Below are positions 9,211 through 19,253 of a DNA stretch of 64,000 nt, in pieces. The DNA lies in the NCBI RefSeq assembly GCF_022024235.1, contig NZ_CP091799.1, forward strand, positions 1,156,001 to 1,220,000. Reading direction: 5' to 3'. The notes below the pieces were generated by a model that had not been told where the DNA came from, made no database searches, and saw only the letters and a program-made list of their open reading frames with translations. This stretch comes from Segatella baroniae B14 (GTDB lineage: Bacteria > Bacteroidota > Bacteroidia > Bacteroidales > Bacteroidaceae). Numbering within the stretch: the first letter of the stretch is position 1; every line of letters starts with the position of its first letter. A program made the translations under genes and the position numbers.

Positions 9211-9363
9211 TTAAGCAAAATATAAATAATAAATTGCAAGAATAACAGCAAAAGCTATAATTCCAATTATCGTTTTAAAAAGACATGTTGTAACTTTCTT
9301 AACAATCAAAAAGCCAACAACAACGACAAGTAAAGCTACTATATAAAAAGAAAAATTATTCAT
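9211..9363 (-). CDS. Small two-helix membrane protein (50 aa)
   Basis: A 50-residue frame starting with ATG at 9361-9363 and ending in TAA at 9211-9213. It begins MNNFSFYIVALLVVVVGFLI, then a short basic turn (VKKVTTCLFK), then a second hydrophobic stretch (TIIGIIAFAVILAIYYLYFA). Two transmembrane helices with a KK..K loop are clearly predicted by eye. It lies 39 bp downstream of the pseudouridine synthase on the same strand, so it is probably co-transcribed. The composition is non-random for this A+T-rich DNA, but there is no homology evidence here and no function can be given. Confidence 0.55.
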   Translation of the reverse strand: MNNFSFYIVALLVVVVGFLIVKKVTTCLFKTIIGIIAFAVILAIYYLYFA

Positions 9364-9402
9364 AATAAAAAAGGATAATTATCATTTTTGTCCATCATGC
9401 TA

Positions 9403-10299
9403 CTATTTGAACAGATGACGGAAATTACCAGGAATTGGGGTTTCAAACTCTAATCGTTTATGAGTTACAGGATGCACAAAACATAAAACATAAGCATGAA
9501 GGCACAATCTACCAAGTGGATTGTCACCATTGCCATATTTTATATCACCACAAACAGGATGTCCCATATCTGCCGTATGTACACGAATTTGATTTTTTCG
9601 TCCCGTTTCCAACTTAAATTCAACTAAACTATGATTTGGAGTTCTATCTAACACACGAAAATGAGTGACAGCATATTTACCACCATTATCAACTGGACTA
9701 GAGAAAGTAATATAAGCCCTATTATCTTTCAGCCAATTTGCCACCGTACCTTCATCCTCTCGCATTTCACCAGAAACCACTGCTACATAGCGACGATCAT
9801 ATACAGTATTATGCCAATCTTCCTCAAGTGACAACTCTGTTTTTTTGTCTTTCGCATAAATCATCAAGCCACTTGTATCTCGATCGAGCCTATGAACTAC
9901 ATGAGCTTGGCAATGCTGACGAGTTTCATTAAAATACTGGTCAAGTACAGTCTTACAATTCAGTGAAGAATGTCCAGCCGCCATCGACAAGATACCAGCA
10001 TTTTTCTCAATAACTACCAAGTATTGATCTTCATAGACAATTTTCATCCACTTACTCTTAAAAGCATTATTACGCTTATTTTTACTGATATGGATTTTCA
10101 TACCAGGTTTAAGCGGGTAATCAAATTTGGTTATTACCTTTGATCCCACGCGAATGCCATGATTTTGTAGTGTTGCCTTAATTTTACTTTTACTCTCCCC
10201 TTTTACATTCTCAAGAAGCCATTCCAAAAGTAAAGCAGGCTTATCAACCGTGTAATGTGCATAGTCGTTAGAACGACCATATTGTGTATAATTCTTCAT
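9403..10299 (-). CDS. RluA-family RNA pseudouridine synthase
   Basis: Converts specific uridines in rRNA or tRNA to pseudouridine. The 298-residue protein has an N-terminal S4-like RNA-binding region (about 22-72). The catalytic domain contains the family signature HRLDRDTSGLMIYAK at 136-150, with Asp139 as the catalytic aspartate. RKNQIRVH near residue 234 is the usual conserved segment before the C terminus. The family has several paralogues (RluA, RluC, RluD, TruC) and the target position cannot be assigned. It is divergent from the ABC-F gene with overlapping promoters. Confidence 0.9.
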   Translation of the reverse strand: MKNYTQYGRSNDYAHYTVDKPALLLEWLLENVKGESKSKIKATLQNHGIRVGSKVITKFDYPLKPGMKIHISKNKRNNAFKSKWMKIVYEDQYLVVIEKNAGILSMAAGHSSLNCKTVLDQYFNETRQHCQAHVVHRLDRDTSGLMIYAKDKKTELSLEEDWHNTVYDRRYVAVVSGEMREDEGTVANWLKDNRAYITFSSPVDNGGKYAVTHFRVLDRTPNHSLVEFKLETGRKNQIRVHTADMGHPVCGDIKYGNGDNPLGRLCLHAYVLCFVHPVTHKRLEFETPIPGNFRHLFK

Positions 10300-10306
10300 T
10301 TCGGTG

Positions 10307-10335
10307 CAAAGTTACAAAAAAAAATAGTATCTTTG
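10307..10335. promoter_or_regulatory. Divergent -7 elements for rluA-like and ABC-F genes
   Basis: On the minus strand TAACTTTG (10314-10307) faces the pseudouridine synthase. On the plus strand TATCTTTG (10328-10335) faces the ABC-F gene. Both fit TAnnTTTG, but neither has a convincing -33 TTTG. The 72-bp gap between the two start codons means the two promoters must overlap. Confidence 0.5.
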
Positions 10336-10356
10336 CACCCAATTATTATATAATAA

Positions 10357-11988
<1,632 letters not shown>

Positions 11989-12034
11989 TATTGGCATACT
12001 ATTTGCTTCATAATATACAAAAGAAATTATAATT

Positions 12035-12649
12035 ATGGCAAAAGAAAAGAAAATTAAAGTCGAAGACGGCAACAATAAGCCTGAGGAAGAAATAAAGGAT
12101 GAAGCCCAGCAGCAGAATCCTGAAACTGACAAAGAGGATAATACTGACAAAAAGGCAGAAGACTCTAATAAAAATGAGGAAACAACTGACAATACTGAAG
12201 AAAAGGATCCTCTGGAAGTAGCACAAGCTGAAATAGCTGAACTCAAAGATAAATATTTGCGCTCTGTTGCAGAATTTGATAATTATCGTAAACGCACACT
12301 GAAAGAAAAGGCTGAATTAATCCTTAACGGTGGCGAAAAGACTATTTCTGCTATTCTTCCAATTCTTGATGATTTTGAACGTGCTATCGCTGATAAAAAC
12401 GAAGATGCCAAAGCTATTAAAGAAGGATTTGAACTTATATACAAAAAGTTCAACAAAACTTTAGAAGGTATGGGTGTTAAGAAAATCGAGACTACAGACC
12501 AAGATTTCAACACTGAATACCACGAAGCAATAGCTATGGTACCAGGTATGGGTGATGATAAAAAAGGTAAGATTATAGACTGTGTAGAAGCAGGTTATAC
12601 TCTGAATGATAAAGTGATTCGTCATGCCAAAGTTGCAGTTGGTCAGTAA
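12035..12649 (+). CDS. grpE: Nucleotide exchange factor GrpE
   Basis: Co-chaperone that releases ADP from DnaK. The 204-residue protein has an acidic/lysine-rich low-complexity N-terminal extension of about 60 residues, a long coiled-coil segment (about 65-100, including LRSVAEFDNYRKRTLKEKAEL) and the C-terminal beta domain with the conserved GxGVKxIET and HEAIAMVP segments. It is followed after 30 bp by dnaJ, forming the usual heat-shock pair; dnaK is not in the window. No CIRCE-type inverted repeat is visible upstream. Confidence 0.95.
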   Translation: MAKEKKIKVEDGNNKPEEEIKDEAQQQNPETDKEDNTDKKAEDSNKNEETTDNTEEKDPLEVAQAEIAELKDKYLRSVAEFDNYRKRTLKEKAELILNGGEKTISAILPILDDFERAIADKNEDAKAIKEGFELIYKKFNKTLEGMGVKKIETTDQDFNTEYHEAIAMVPGMGDDKKGKIIDCVEAGYTLNDKVIRHAKVAVGQ

Positions 12650-12679
12650 TTTTCAAGAAAAAAATATTCTAAAGAATAA

Positions 12680-13828
12680 ATGGCACAGAAAAGAGATTAC
12701 TACGAAGTATTAGGTGTTGACAGAAATGCTTCGCAAGATGAAATCAAGAAAGCCTATAGAAAAATAGCCATCAAGTATCATCCTGATCGTAATCCAGGAA
12801 ATGCTGAAGCTGAAGAAAAATTCAAAGAAGCAGCAGAAGCTTATGGCGTACTTCAAGATGAAGAAAAACGTCGTCAATATGATCAGTTCGGATTTGATGG
12901 TCCGCAGGCTGGTGGCTTTGGAGGTGCTGGCATGGATATGTCGGATATCTTCTCTATGTTTGGCGATATTTTCGGTGGTGGTGGCTTTGGTGGCTTTGGA
13001 GGCAGAAGCCAAGGTCATACCCAAGCACGATTCCGCGGTTCTGATCTCAGATTAAAAGTAAAACTATCATTAAGTGAGATTCAAACAGGTGTAACCAAAA
13101 AATTCAAACTTCGTAAAGATATTACTTGTGAACATTGTCACGGTACAGGTGCTGAAGGAGGATCTCAACCAGAGACATGTCCAACTTGTCATGGTAGTGG
13201 TGTTACTGTAAAGACTGTTCGTACAATGTTGGGAATGATGCAAACACAAGCAGAATGCCCTACTTGTCATGGAGAAGGAACCGTTATTACTCATAAATGC
13301 TCTGCCTGTCACGGAGAAGGAGTCGTAAAAGGTGAAGAAGTTGTCGAAATCAAGATTCCTGCAGGCGTGTCACAAGGCATGGTAGTCAATGTTCCTGGTA
13401 AAGGTAATGCAGGAAAACATAATGGCGTACCTGGAAATATCCAAGTATTCATCGAGGAAGAACCAAACGATGTATTTGTACGTGATGGAAATGATGTCAT
13501 TTACAATTTGTTATTAGATTTTCCAACTGCAGCACTAGGAGGCGAAGCTAAAATTCCAACTATTGACAACAAAACTGTTACCATAAATATAGAACCTGGT
13601 ACTCAACCAGGCAAGACTCTACGCCTTAGAGGAAAAGGTCTACCTGCTGTACAAGGCTACGGGAATGGAACTGGTGATTTAGTTGTGAATATAAGTGTAT
13701 TCGTTCCAAAGACATTAACAAAAGAAGAACGTAAAGCTATTGAAGATCTTCGCGATAGCGAAAATTTTAAGGGAGATCATTCTACCAAACAGACTATCTT
13801 CCAAAAATTCAGAAATTATTTCAATTAA
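12680..13828 (+). CDS. dnaJ: Chaperone protein DnaJ
   Basis: Hsp40 co-chaperone stimulating DnaK. The 382 residues contain a J domain (about 5-70) with the HPD motif in KYHPDRNPG, a Gly/Phe-rich linker (about 75-110), and four zinc-binding CxxCxGxG repeats ([32 protein letters not shown]) at about 152-222. Two C-terminal beta domains follow. This is a complete type I DnaJ. It follows grpE and ends just before a perfect terminator hairpin. Confidence 0.97.
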   Translation: MAQKRDYYEVLGVDRNASQDEIKKAYRKIAIKYHPDRNPGNAEAEEKFKEAAEAYGVLQDEEKRRQYDQFGFDGPQAGGFGGAGMDMSDIFSMFGDIFGGGGFGGFGGRSQGHTQARFRGSDLRLKVKLSLSEIQTGVTKKFKLRKDITCEHCHGTGAEGGSQPETCPTCHGSGVTVKTVRTMLGMMQTQAECPTCHGEGTVITHKCSACHGEGVVKGEEVVEIKIPAGVSQGMVVNVPGKGNAGKHNGVPGNIQVFIEEEPNDVFVRDGNDVIYNLLLDFPTAALGGEAKIPTIDNKTVTINIEPGTQPGKTLRLRGKGLPAVQGYGNGTGDLVVNISVFVPKTLTKEERKAIEDLRDSENFKGDHSTKQTIFQKFRNYFN

Positions 13829-13840
13829 TTGATTAATAGG

Positions 13841-13870
13841 AACCCACGAATCATAAAAGGTTCGTGGGTT
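13841..13870 (+). terminator. Terminator after dnaJ
   Basis: Perfect 10-bp stem AACCCACGAA / TTCGTGGGTT with a 10-nt loop, followed by TATTAT. It begins 12 bases after the dnaJ stop. Its position shows that the region before 13886 is not coding for FolC. Confidence 0.75.
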
Positions 13871-13885
13871 TATTATAAAAACACT

Positions 13886-15181
13886 ATGAACTATCTTGAA
13901 ACCGTAGAATACCTATTTAATAGTACCCCTGTCTTCGAAAAAATTGGAGCCGGTGCCTATAAAGAAGGATTATCTAACACTCATCTTTTAGATGAACACT
14001 TTGGACATCCACATCAAAACTTTAAGACAATCCATATAGCAGGAACAAATGGAAAAGGTTCATGTTCTCATACTCTAGCATCAATTCTTCAAGAACAAGG
14101 ATATCGAGTAGGATTATATACATCTCCACATCTTATAGATTTTAGGGAGAGAATTCGTATTAATGGTCAATGTATATCCGAAGACTATGTAATAAACTTT
14201 GTTGCAGAACATTCTAATTTCTTTGAACCATTACATCCTTCTTTTTTCGAATTGACAACAGCTATGGCATTCAAATACTTTGCCGATCAAAAAGTTGATA
14301 TAGCTGTTATTGAAGTAGGCTTAGGCGGCAGACTAGATTGTACTAATATTATTACCCCTATATTGAGTATTATTACAAATATCAGCAAAGACCATACGCA
14401 ATTTTTAGGGAACACTCTAGCTCAAATCGCTACAGAAAAAGCTGGAATTATAAAAAAATCCACACCTGTAGTCATCGGAGAAAGCATTCCTGAAACAAAA
14501 ACTGTATTTGAAAATATAGCAAAAGAAAAGAATGCACCTATCATATTTTCAGAAGATAACATACAATTTGATGATTATAATTTTCCTATAAATGGGGGGA
14601 TAGACTATATCACCAAGGACTACGGGAGTATTCATAGTGAACTATCAGGAGCATATCAGATCAAGAATACAAACACCATTCTCAACGCAATTCATATTTT
14701 AGAAGATCAAGGCCTTATAAAGAACAAATCAGCTATTAATAGTGGATTTGCTAAAGTCTGTAAAAATACAGGACTCATGGGTAGATGGCAAGAACTCCAA
14801 AAAAAGCCATTAACTATTTGTGACACAGGACATAATCCTGGAGGATGGCAATATCTTAGCACACAAATTAAGAACCAAAAAAACAAAGTCAAACGTATTG
14901 TATTTGGCATGGTAGACGACAAAGACGTTGACACCGTCATGGAAATGCTACCTCAAGAAGCTATTTACTATTGGACTCAATGCAGCTCACACCGAGCTAT
15001 TCCTGTAGAAAAGTTAGCAAAGATAGCCAAAACTCACCATTTATCAGGTAAATGCTACCCTAGTGTAGTACAAGCATATAACTCAGTCCTAGAAGATGCT
15101 GATAACGAAGATTTCATTTTCATAGGCGGTAGTAGCTACGTAGTTGCTGACTTACTCTGTTACTTACAACAGAAAAAATAA
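13886..15181 (+). CDS. folC: Folylpolyglutamate / dihydrofolate synthase
   Basis: Adds glutamate to dihydropteroate and folates (Mur-ligase superfamily). From the chosen start the protein has 431 residues and begins MNYLETVEYLFNSTP, the usual FolC N terminus. The ATP loop is AGTNGKGSCSH at about residues 52-62, the ligase motif EVGLGGRLDCTN follows near 148, and the central region contains ISKDHTQFLG. An in-frame ATG at 13829 exists, but the 19 extra residues would be encoded across the dnaJ terminator hairpin, so the start at 13886 is preferred. A 17-bp terminator follows the stop. Confidence 0.93.
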   Translation: MNYLETVEYLFNSTPVFEKIGAGAYKEGLSNTHLLDEHFGHPHQNFKTIHIAGTNGKGSCSHTLASILQEQGYRVGLYTSPHLIDFRERIRINGQCISEDYVINFVAEHSNFFEPLHPSFFELTTAMAFKYFADQKVDIAVIEVGLGGRLDCTNIITPILSIITNISKDHTQFLGNTLAQIATEKAGIIKKSTPVVIGESIPETKTVFENIAKEKNAPIIFSEDNIQFDDYNFPINGGIDYITKDYGSIHSELSGAYQIKNTNTILNAIHILEDQGLIKNKSAINSGFAKVCKNTGLMGRWQELQKKPLTICDTGHNPGGWQYLSTQIKNQKNKVKRIVFGMVDDKDVDTVMEMLPQEAIYYWTQCSSHRAIPVEKLAKIAKTHHLSGKCYPSVVQAYNSVLEDADNEDFIFIGGSSYVVADLLCYLQQKK

Positions 15182-15183
15182 GG

Positions 15184-15236
15184 TGAATACCAATTGATTC
15201 TTTTTAAAACTTTGAATCAATTGGTATTCATTTTTT
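15184..15236 (+). terminator. Terminator after folC
   Basis: Perfect 17-bp stem (15184-15200 with 15214-15230) beginning TGAATACCAATTGATTC, with a 13-nt loop and then six T. It overlaps the folC stop region and isolates folC from the galactose genes. Confidence 0.9.
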
Positions 15237-15247
15237 ATCACTAAAAA

Positions 15248-15279
15248 TTTGGAAGAACCACTATTTTTTCGTTACTTTG
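15248..15279 (+). promoter_or_regulatory. Promoter of the galactose operon
   Basis: TTTG at 15248-15251, a 20-bp spacer and TTACTTTG at 15272-15279. The -7 differs from TAnnTTTG only at its second base. The leader is about 60 nt. Confidence 0.55.
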
Positions 15280-15345
15280 CAAGAAACAATCAATTTAATA
15301 GAGTCTAACAAACTTAATTATAGCGACTAAAAACTTATAAATATT

Positions 15346-16434
15346 ATGAGCATTACAGAAAATGAAACAATCTGTGGTCTGAAGTACCAAGACTTCCAGA
15401 CCACTATTCATGGCAAAAAAACAGATCTTTATATCTTGAAAAACAGCAAAGGCCATGCTGTTGCAGTTACAAACTTCGGCGGTGCCATCGTTGCAATTAT
15501 GGTCCCTGATAGAAATGGTAATCTAGCTAATGTTATTCAAGGTCACGACAACATACAAGATGTCGTAAATTCACCAGAAGGTTATCTTTCAAGACTTATC
15601 GGCCGCTTCGGTAATCGTATATGTAAGGGAAAATTCACATTAAATGGCAAAGAATATCAGCTTGCAACTAATGATGGCCCTAATCATCTTCATGGAGGTA
15701 ACAAAGGTTATAATGTACGTGTATGGGATGCACATCCTATGGGTGAACAAAGTGTAGCTCTTAACCTTGTAAGTGCATATGGAGAAGAAGGTTTTACTGG
15801 TGAAGTTAAAATCACAGTAGAATACACATTCACAGACAATGACGAACTCATTATCGAGTATTTAGCAACAACTAACAAGAAGACCATCATCAACTTAACC
15901 AATCATGGTTTCTTCTCACTTCAAGGAATCGCTAATCCTACACCTACTATTGATAATCAGCTTTGTGAAATTAATGCGGATTTTTATCTTCCAATTGACA
16001 ACACAAGCATTCCTACTGGAGAAATTAGAAAAGTAGAAGGAACACCATTCGATTTCCGTACACCAAAAGCCTTTGGTGTAGACATTAATGCTGATAATGA
16101 GCAAATAAAAAACGGCAGCGGTTTCGACCACAACTATGTGCTTAACAAAAAAGAAGAAGGCGAATTAAGTTTCGCAGCTAGAATTACAGATCCAGGAAGT
16201 GGAAGAACCATGGAAGTATATACTACAGAACCAGGCTTGCAGCTCTACACTGGTAATTTCTTGGCAGGCATTAAAGGGCAACATGGTGCAACCTTCCCAC
16301 GCCGATCTGCTGTTTGCCTTGAAGCTCAACATTTCCCAGATACTCCAAATAGACCATATTTCCCATCTGTAGTACTTAAACCTGGTGAAAGATACAAACA
16401 AAAAACAATCTATAAATTTGGTGTTGTAGAATAA
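15346..16434 (+). CDS. galM: Aldose 1-epimerase (galactose mutarotase), cytoplasmic
   Basis: Interconverts alpha and beta anomers of galactose or glucose so that galactokinase gets its substrate. It has 362 residues. The catalytic His is in NLTNHGFFSLQG and the catalytic Glu is in AVCLEAQHFPDTPNRP near residue 330; GRFGNRICKG and HLHGGNKG are further family motifs. There is no signal peptide, in contrast to the lipoprotein paralogue at 19254. It is first in galM - permease - galK, all in one direction, which supports galactose use. Confidence 0.93.
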   Translation: MSITENETICGLKYQDFQTTIHGKKTDLYILKNSKGHAVAVTNFGGAIVAIMVPDRNGNLANVIQGHDNIQDVVNSPEGYLSRLIGRFGNRICKGKFTLNGKEYQLATNDGPNHLHGGNKGYNVRVWDAHPMGEQSVALNLVSAYGEEGFTGEVKITVEYTFTDNDELIIEYLATTNKKTIINLTNHGFFSLQGIANPTPTIDNQLCEINADFYLPIDNTSIPTGEIRKVEGTPFDFRTPKAFGVDINADNEQIKNGSGFDHNYVLNKKEEGELSFAARITDPGSGRTMEVYTTEPGLQLYTGNFLAGIKGQHGATFPRRSAVCLEAQHFPDTPNRPYFPSVVLKPGERYKQKTIYKFGVVE

Positions 16435-16454
16435 ATATCCTAAAACCATGATAG

Positions 16455-16484
16455 CCCCCCACCATTAATATAAATGGAGAGGGG
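16455..16484 (+). repeat. Intercistronic hairpin galM-permease
   Basis: CCCC...CCATT, AATATA loop, AATGG...GGGG forms an interrupted stem in the 109-bp gap. No T-run follows, so it is more likely an RNA stabiliser or processing element than a full terminator. Confidence 0.35.
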
Positions 16485-16543
16485 TTAACATTGTCTTGTA
16501 GAAGACCTAATTACTACCAATAATAAAAATAAAATTAATTATA

Positions 16544-17869
16544 ATGTCAAACTCACAACAAAAGAACGGAAGTATCATTGCCATCATAACAATGTTCTTC
16601 CTTTATGCAATGATATCCTTTGTAACCAATCTCGGTGCTCCTATTGGCGTCATTTGGAAAAATCAACCTGAAATTGGAGGTAGCAACGTATTAGGTATCA
16701 TGGGCAACTTCATGAACTTTTTTGCTTATCTCTTTATGGGTATACCTGCTGGTAAAATGCTTACAAATCTAGGCTACAAGCGTTCTGCACTTATTGGTAT
16801 AGCCGTAGGATTCATTGGTGTTCTTATCCAATTCTGCTCAGGACTTAGTTCTGGTATTCCAGGCTTTTGTATTTACCTTTTTGGAGCCTTTGTATCTGGT
16901 TTTTCTGTATGCATTCTCAATACAGTTGTAAATCCAATGCTTAACTTACTTGGTGGTGGCGGTAACCGTGGAAACCAATTGAACCTGATTGGCGGTACTC
17001 TAAACTCATTATCAGGAACCATGACACCTATGCTTGTTGGTGCACTTATTGGAACTGTAACATCAGCCACCAAAATGGCAGATGTTAACCTTGTAATGTA
17101 TATAGCCATGACTGTTTTTGCATGTGCATTCATTATCCTTCTCTTTATACCTATTCAAGATCCAGAAATGGGTAAAGTTACAGCCGAAACAAAATTCGAA
17201 CACTCACCATGGAGTTTCCGCCACTGTACTTTGGGTGTTATTGCAATTTTCGTTTACGTGGGAGTTGAAGTTGGTATACCAGGTGGCCTTAACTTTTATC
17301 TCAGTGATCAAACTGTAAATGGTGCTTGGGTAAATCCCGAATCAGTAACTAATGCAGCCACAATTGGAGGAGCTGTTGCTGCAATGTATTGGCTACTCAT
17401 GCTTATTGGACGTTTTATTGCAGGTTTCATCGCAGGTAAAGTTTCTTCTCGCACATTGATGCTTTGCACTACTGCTACAGCTATGGTTCTTATTCTTGCT
17501 GCAATTTTTACTCCAAAATCAATTACTGTAAATATGCCTATCTTCGATATCATGAAAAGTGAACTCAACTTCGTCATGGTACCTATGAGCGCACTTCTTT
17601 TGGTCTTGGTAGGTCTTTGCACTTCTGTTATGTGGGCCTCAATTTTTAATCTAGCTACTGAAGGACTTGGAAAATACACAGCACAAGCATCTGGCATCTT
17701 CATGATGATGGTTGTTGGTGGTGGTGTTATCCCAGTAATTCAGAATTTCTTTGCTGATAAAATTGGATACATGCCAAGTTACTTCGTATATCTTGCAGCA
17801 GTAGCTTATATGTTCTACTATGCACTTGTTGGTTGCAAAAATGTAAATAAAAATATTCCTGTAGATTAA
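16544..17869 (+). CDS. Sugar permease of the major facilitator superfamily (glucose/galactose, FHS-like)
   Basis: A 441-residue polytopic inner-membrane protein with about 12 hydrophobic segments, beginning IIAIITMFFLYAMISFVTNL. Its organisation and place between galM and galK fit the fucose-galactose-glucose H+ symporter group used by Bacteroidetes for hexose import (GluP/FucP-like). Conserved MFS patterns include GKMLTNLGYKRSALIG after helix 2 and GRFIAGFIAGKVSSRTLM in the second half. Galactose is the likely substrate from context; the sugar is not provable from sequence. Confidence 0.85.
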   Translation: MSNSQQKNGSIIAIITMFFLYAMISFVTNLGAPIGVIWKNQPEIGGSNVLGIMGNFMNFFAYLFMGIPAGKMLTNLGYKRSALIGIAVGFIGVLIQFCSGLSSGIPGFCIYLFGAFVSGFSVCILNTVVNPMLNLLGGGGNRGNQLNLIGGTLNSLSGTMTPMLVGALIGTVTSATKMADVNLVMYIAMTVFACAFIILLFIPIQDPEMGKVTAETKFEHSPWSFRHCTLGVIAIFVYVGVEVGIPGGLNFYLSDQTVNGAWVNPESVTNAATIGGAVAAMYWLLMLIGRFIAGFIAGKVSSRTLMLCTTATAMVLILAAIFTPKSITVNMPIFDIMKSELNFVMVPMSALLLVLVGLCTSVMWASIFNLATEGLGKYTAQASGIFMMMVVGGGVIPVIQNFFADKIGYMPSYFVYLAAVAYMFYYALVGCKNVNKNIPVD

Positions 17870-17914
17870 AACTAGTCAATAAGAAAATAAAAATACAAAT
17901 TTAACCTAAAAACT

Positions 17915-19075
17915 ATGGATATAGAAATTGTAAGAAGTCGTTTCATCAAACACTTTGACGGAAAAACTGGTAACATTTATATGAGTCCAGGTCGTATCAA
18001 CCTTATTGGTGAACACACCGATTATAATGGTGGTTTCGTATTTCCTGGCGCAGTAGATAAAGGTATCATGGCTGAGGTCAGACCAAATGATACAGATACA
18101 GTAATGCTCTATTCTATAGATTTGAAAGATCGAGTAGAATTTAAAGTAAATGATCCTGAAGGTCCAAAAGCTACATGGGCACGATATATTTATGGTATTG
18201 TACAGGAAATGAAGAAGTTAGGCGTTGATGTTAAAGGATTTAACGCTGCCTTTTATGGTGATGTACCTCTCGGAGCTGGTATGAGTTCGTCAGCAGCATT
18301 AGAGAGTTGTTTCGCTTTTGCATTAAGTGACCTTTTCGCTGGCGGTAAAATCTCTAAATGGGACTTAGCACTTGCCGGTCAGGCTACAGAGCATAAATAT
18401 ATTGGTGTAAACTGCGGTATCATGGATCAGTTTGCAAGTGTATTTGGTCAAGAAGGCAAATTAATCCGCTTGGATTGTAGAAGCAGAGAATATGCATATT
18501 ATCCTTTCAATCCTCAAGGCTATAAACTTGTTTTACTTGACTCTAAAGTAAAACACGAACTAAAAGGTTCTCCATATAATGATCGACGTAACAGTTGCGA
18601 AAATGTAGTAAAACATATAGCAGCTAAACATCCTGAAGCTAAATTTGAAACCCTTCGTGACTGTACTTGGGAACAACTTGAGGAAGTTCGTCAAGAAGTA
18701 GGTGAAGAGGATTACACAAGAGCACACTTCGTTCTAGGCGAAAAAGACCGTGTTTTAGCTGTATGTGATGCTCTTGAAAAGGGTGATTACGAAACAGTAG
18801 GACAAAAAATGTTTGAAACACATTATGGACTTAGCAAAGAGTATGAAGTTAGTTGTGAAGAACTAGACTTCTTAAATGATATTGCAAAAGAAAATGGTGT
18901 AACAGGAAGCCGTATCATGGGTGGAGGATTTGGTGGTTGTACCATCAATCTCGTTAAAGATGATATCTATGATACTTTCATTGCTGATGCGAAGAAACGA
19001 TTCAACGAGAAATATGGACACGAGCCAGCTGTCATCGATGTTATCATCTCCGAAGGTTCACACAAAGTTTGCTAA
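17915..19075 (+). CDS. galK: Galactokinase
   Basis: Phosphorylates galactose to galactose 1-phosphate, first step of the Leloir pathway. The GHMP-kinase fold of 386 residues shows the galactokinase signature GRINLIGEHTDYNGGFVFP (about 26-44), the ATP loop PLGAGMSSSAALE (about 117-129) and the C-terminal GGGFGGCTINL. It is the last gene of the galactose cluster, 45 bp after the permease, and is followed by a terminator. galT and galE are not in this window. Confidence 0.97.
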   Translation: MDIEIVRSRFIKHFDGKTGNIYMSPGRINLIGEHTDYNGGFVFPGAVDKGIMAEVRPNDTDTVMLYSIDLKDRVEFKVNDPEGPKATWARYIYGIVQEMKKLGVDVKGFNAAFYGDVPLGAGMSSSAALESCFAFALSDLFAGGKISKWDLALAGQATEHKYIGVNCGIMDQFASVFGQEGKLIRLDCRSREYAYYPFNPQGYKLVLLDSKVKHELKGSPYNDRRNSCENVVKHIAAKHPEAKFETLRDCTWEQLEEVRQEVGEEDYTRAHFVLGEKDRVLAVCDALEKGDYETVGQKMFETHYGLSKEYEVSCEELDFLNDIAKENGVTGSRIMGGGFGGCTINLVKDDIYDTFIADAKKRFNEKYGHEPAVIDVIISEGSHKVC

Positions 19076-19094
19076 ATCATATATCTAAACATAC

Positions 19095-19128
19095 AAAGCC
19101 TGCAGTCTATTTGATTGCGGGCTTTTTT
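19095..19128 (+). terminator. Terminator after galK
   Basis: AAAGCC-GCA-TC pairs with GA-TGC-GGCTTT across a short loop and is followed by six T. It separates the galactose operon from the arabinose operon. Confidence 0.85.
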
Positions 19129-19134
19129 GCTTAA

Positions 19135-19153
19135 AAGTGTTAAAAAGACACTT
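19135..19153 (+). promoter_or_regulatory. Putative AraR operator 1
   Basis: AAGTGT-TAAAAAG-ACACTT is a perfect 6-bp inverted repeat with a 7-bp spacer. It shares its layout and most bases with site 2 at 19198, whose start is 63 bp away, six helical turns. It stands upstream of the arabinose operon; assignment to AraR is inference. Confidence 0.5.
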
Positions 19154-19197
19154 CGTAAATAAAATAATAGACTAGAACAGATACAACTTAGCCACAA

Positions 19198-19216
19198 AAG
19201 TGCTAATTTTACACCC
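19198..19216 (+). promoter_or_regulatory. Putative AraR operator 2 overlapping the -7 region
   Basis: AAGTGC-TAATTTT-ACACCC aligns base for base with site 1 at AAGTG, TAA and ACAC. It contains TAATTTTA, the best -7 candidate for the operon (one mismatch to TAnnTTTG), so a bound protein would block RNA polymerase. No clear -33 element is visible. Confidence 0.5.
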
Positions 19217-19253
19217 ATAATTTATAATAACACCTAATAACCCATTAAGGAAT

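Noticed and set aside
10301..10340. Inverted repeat GGTGCAAAG...CTTTGCACC between the rluA-like and ABC-F genes
   Set aside because: It is explained by two divergent -7 elements facing outward; no independent operator is needed.
13829..13885. In-frame upstream start giving FolC 19 extra residues
   Set aside because: The segment contains the dnaJ terminator hairpin and FolC homologues start at the internal Met (13886).
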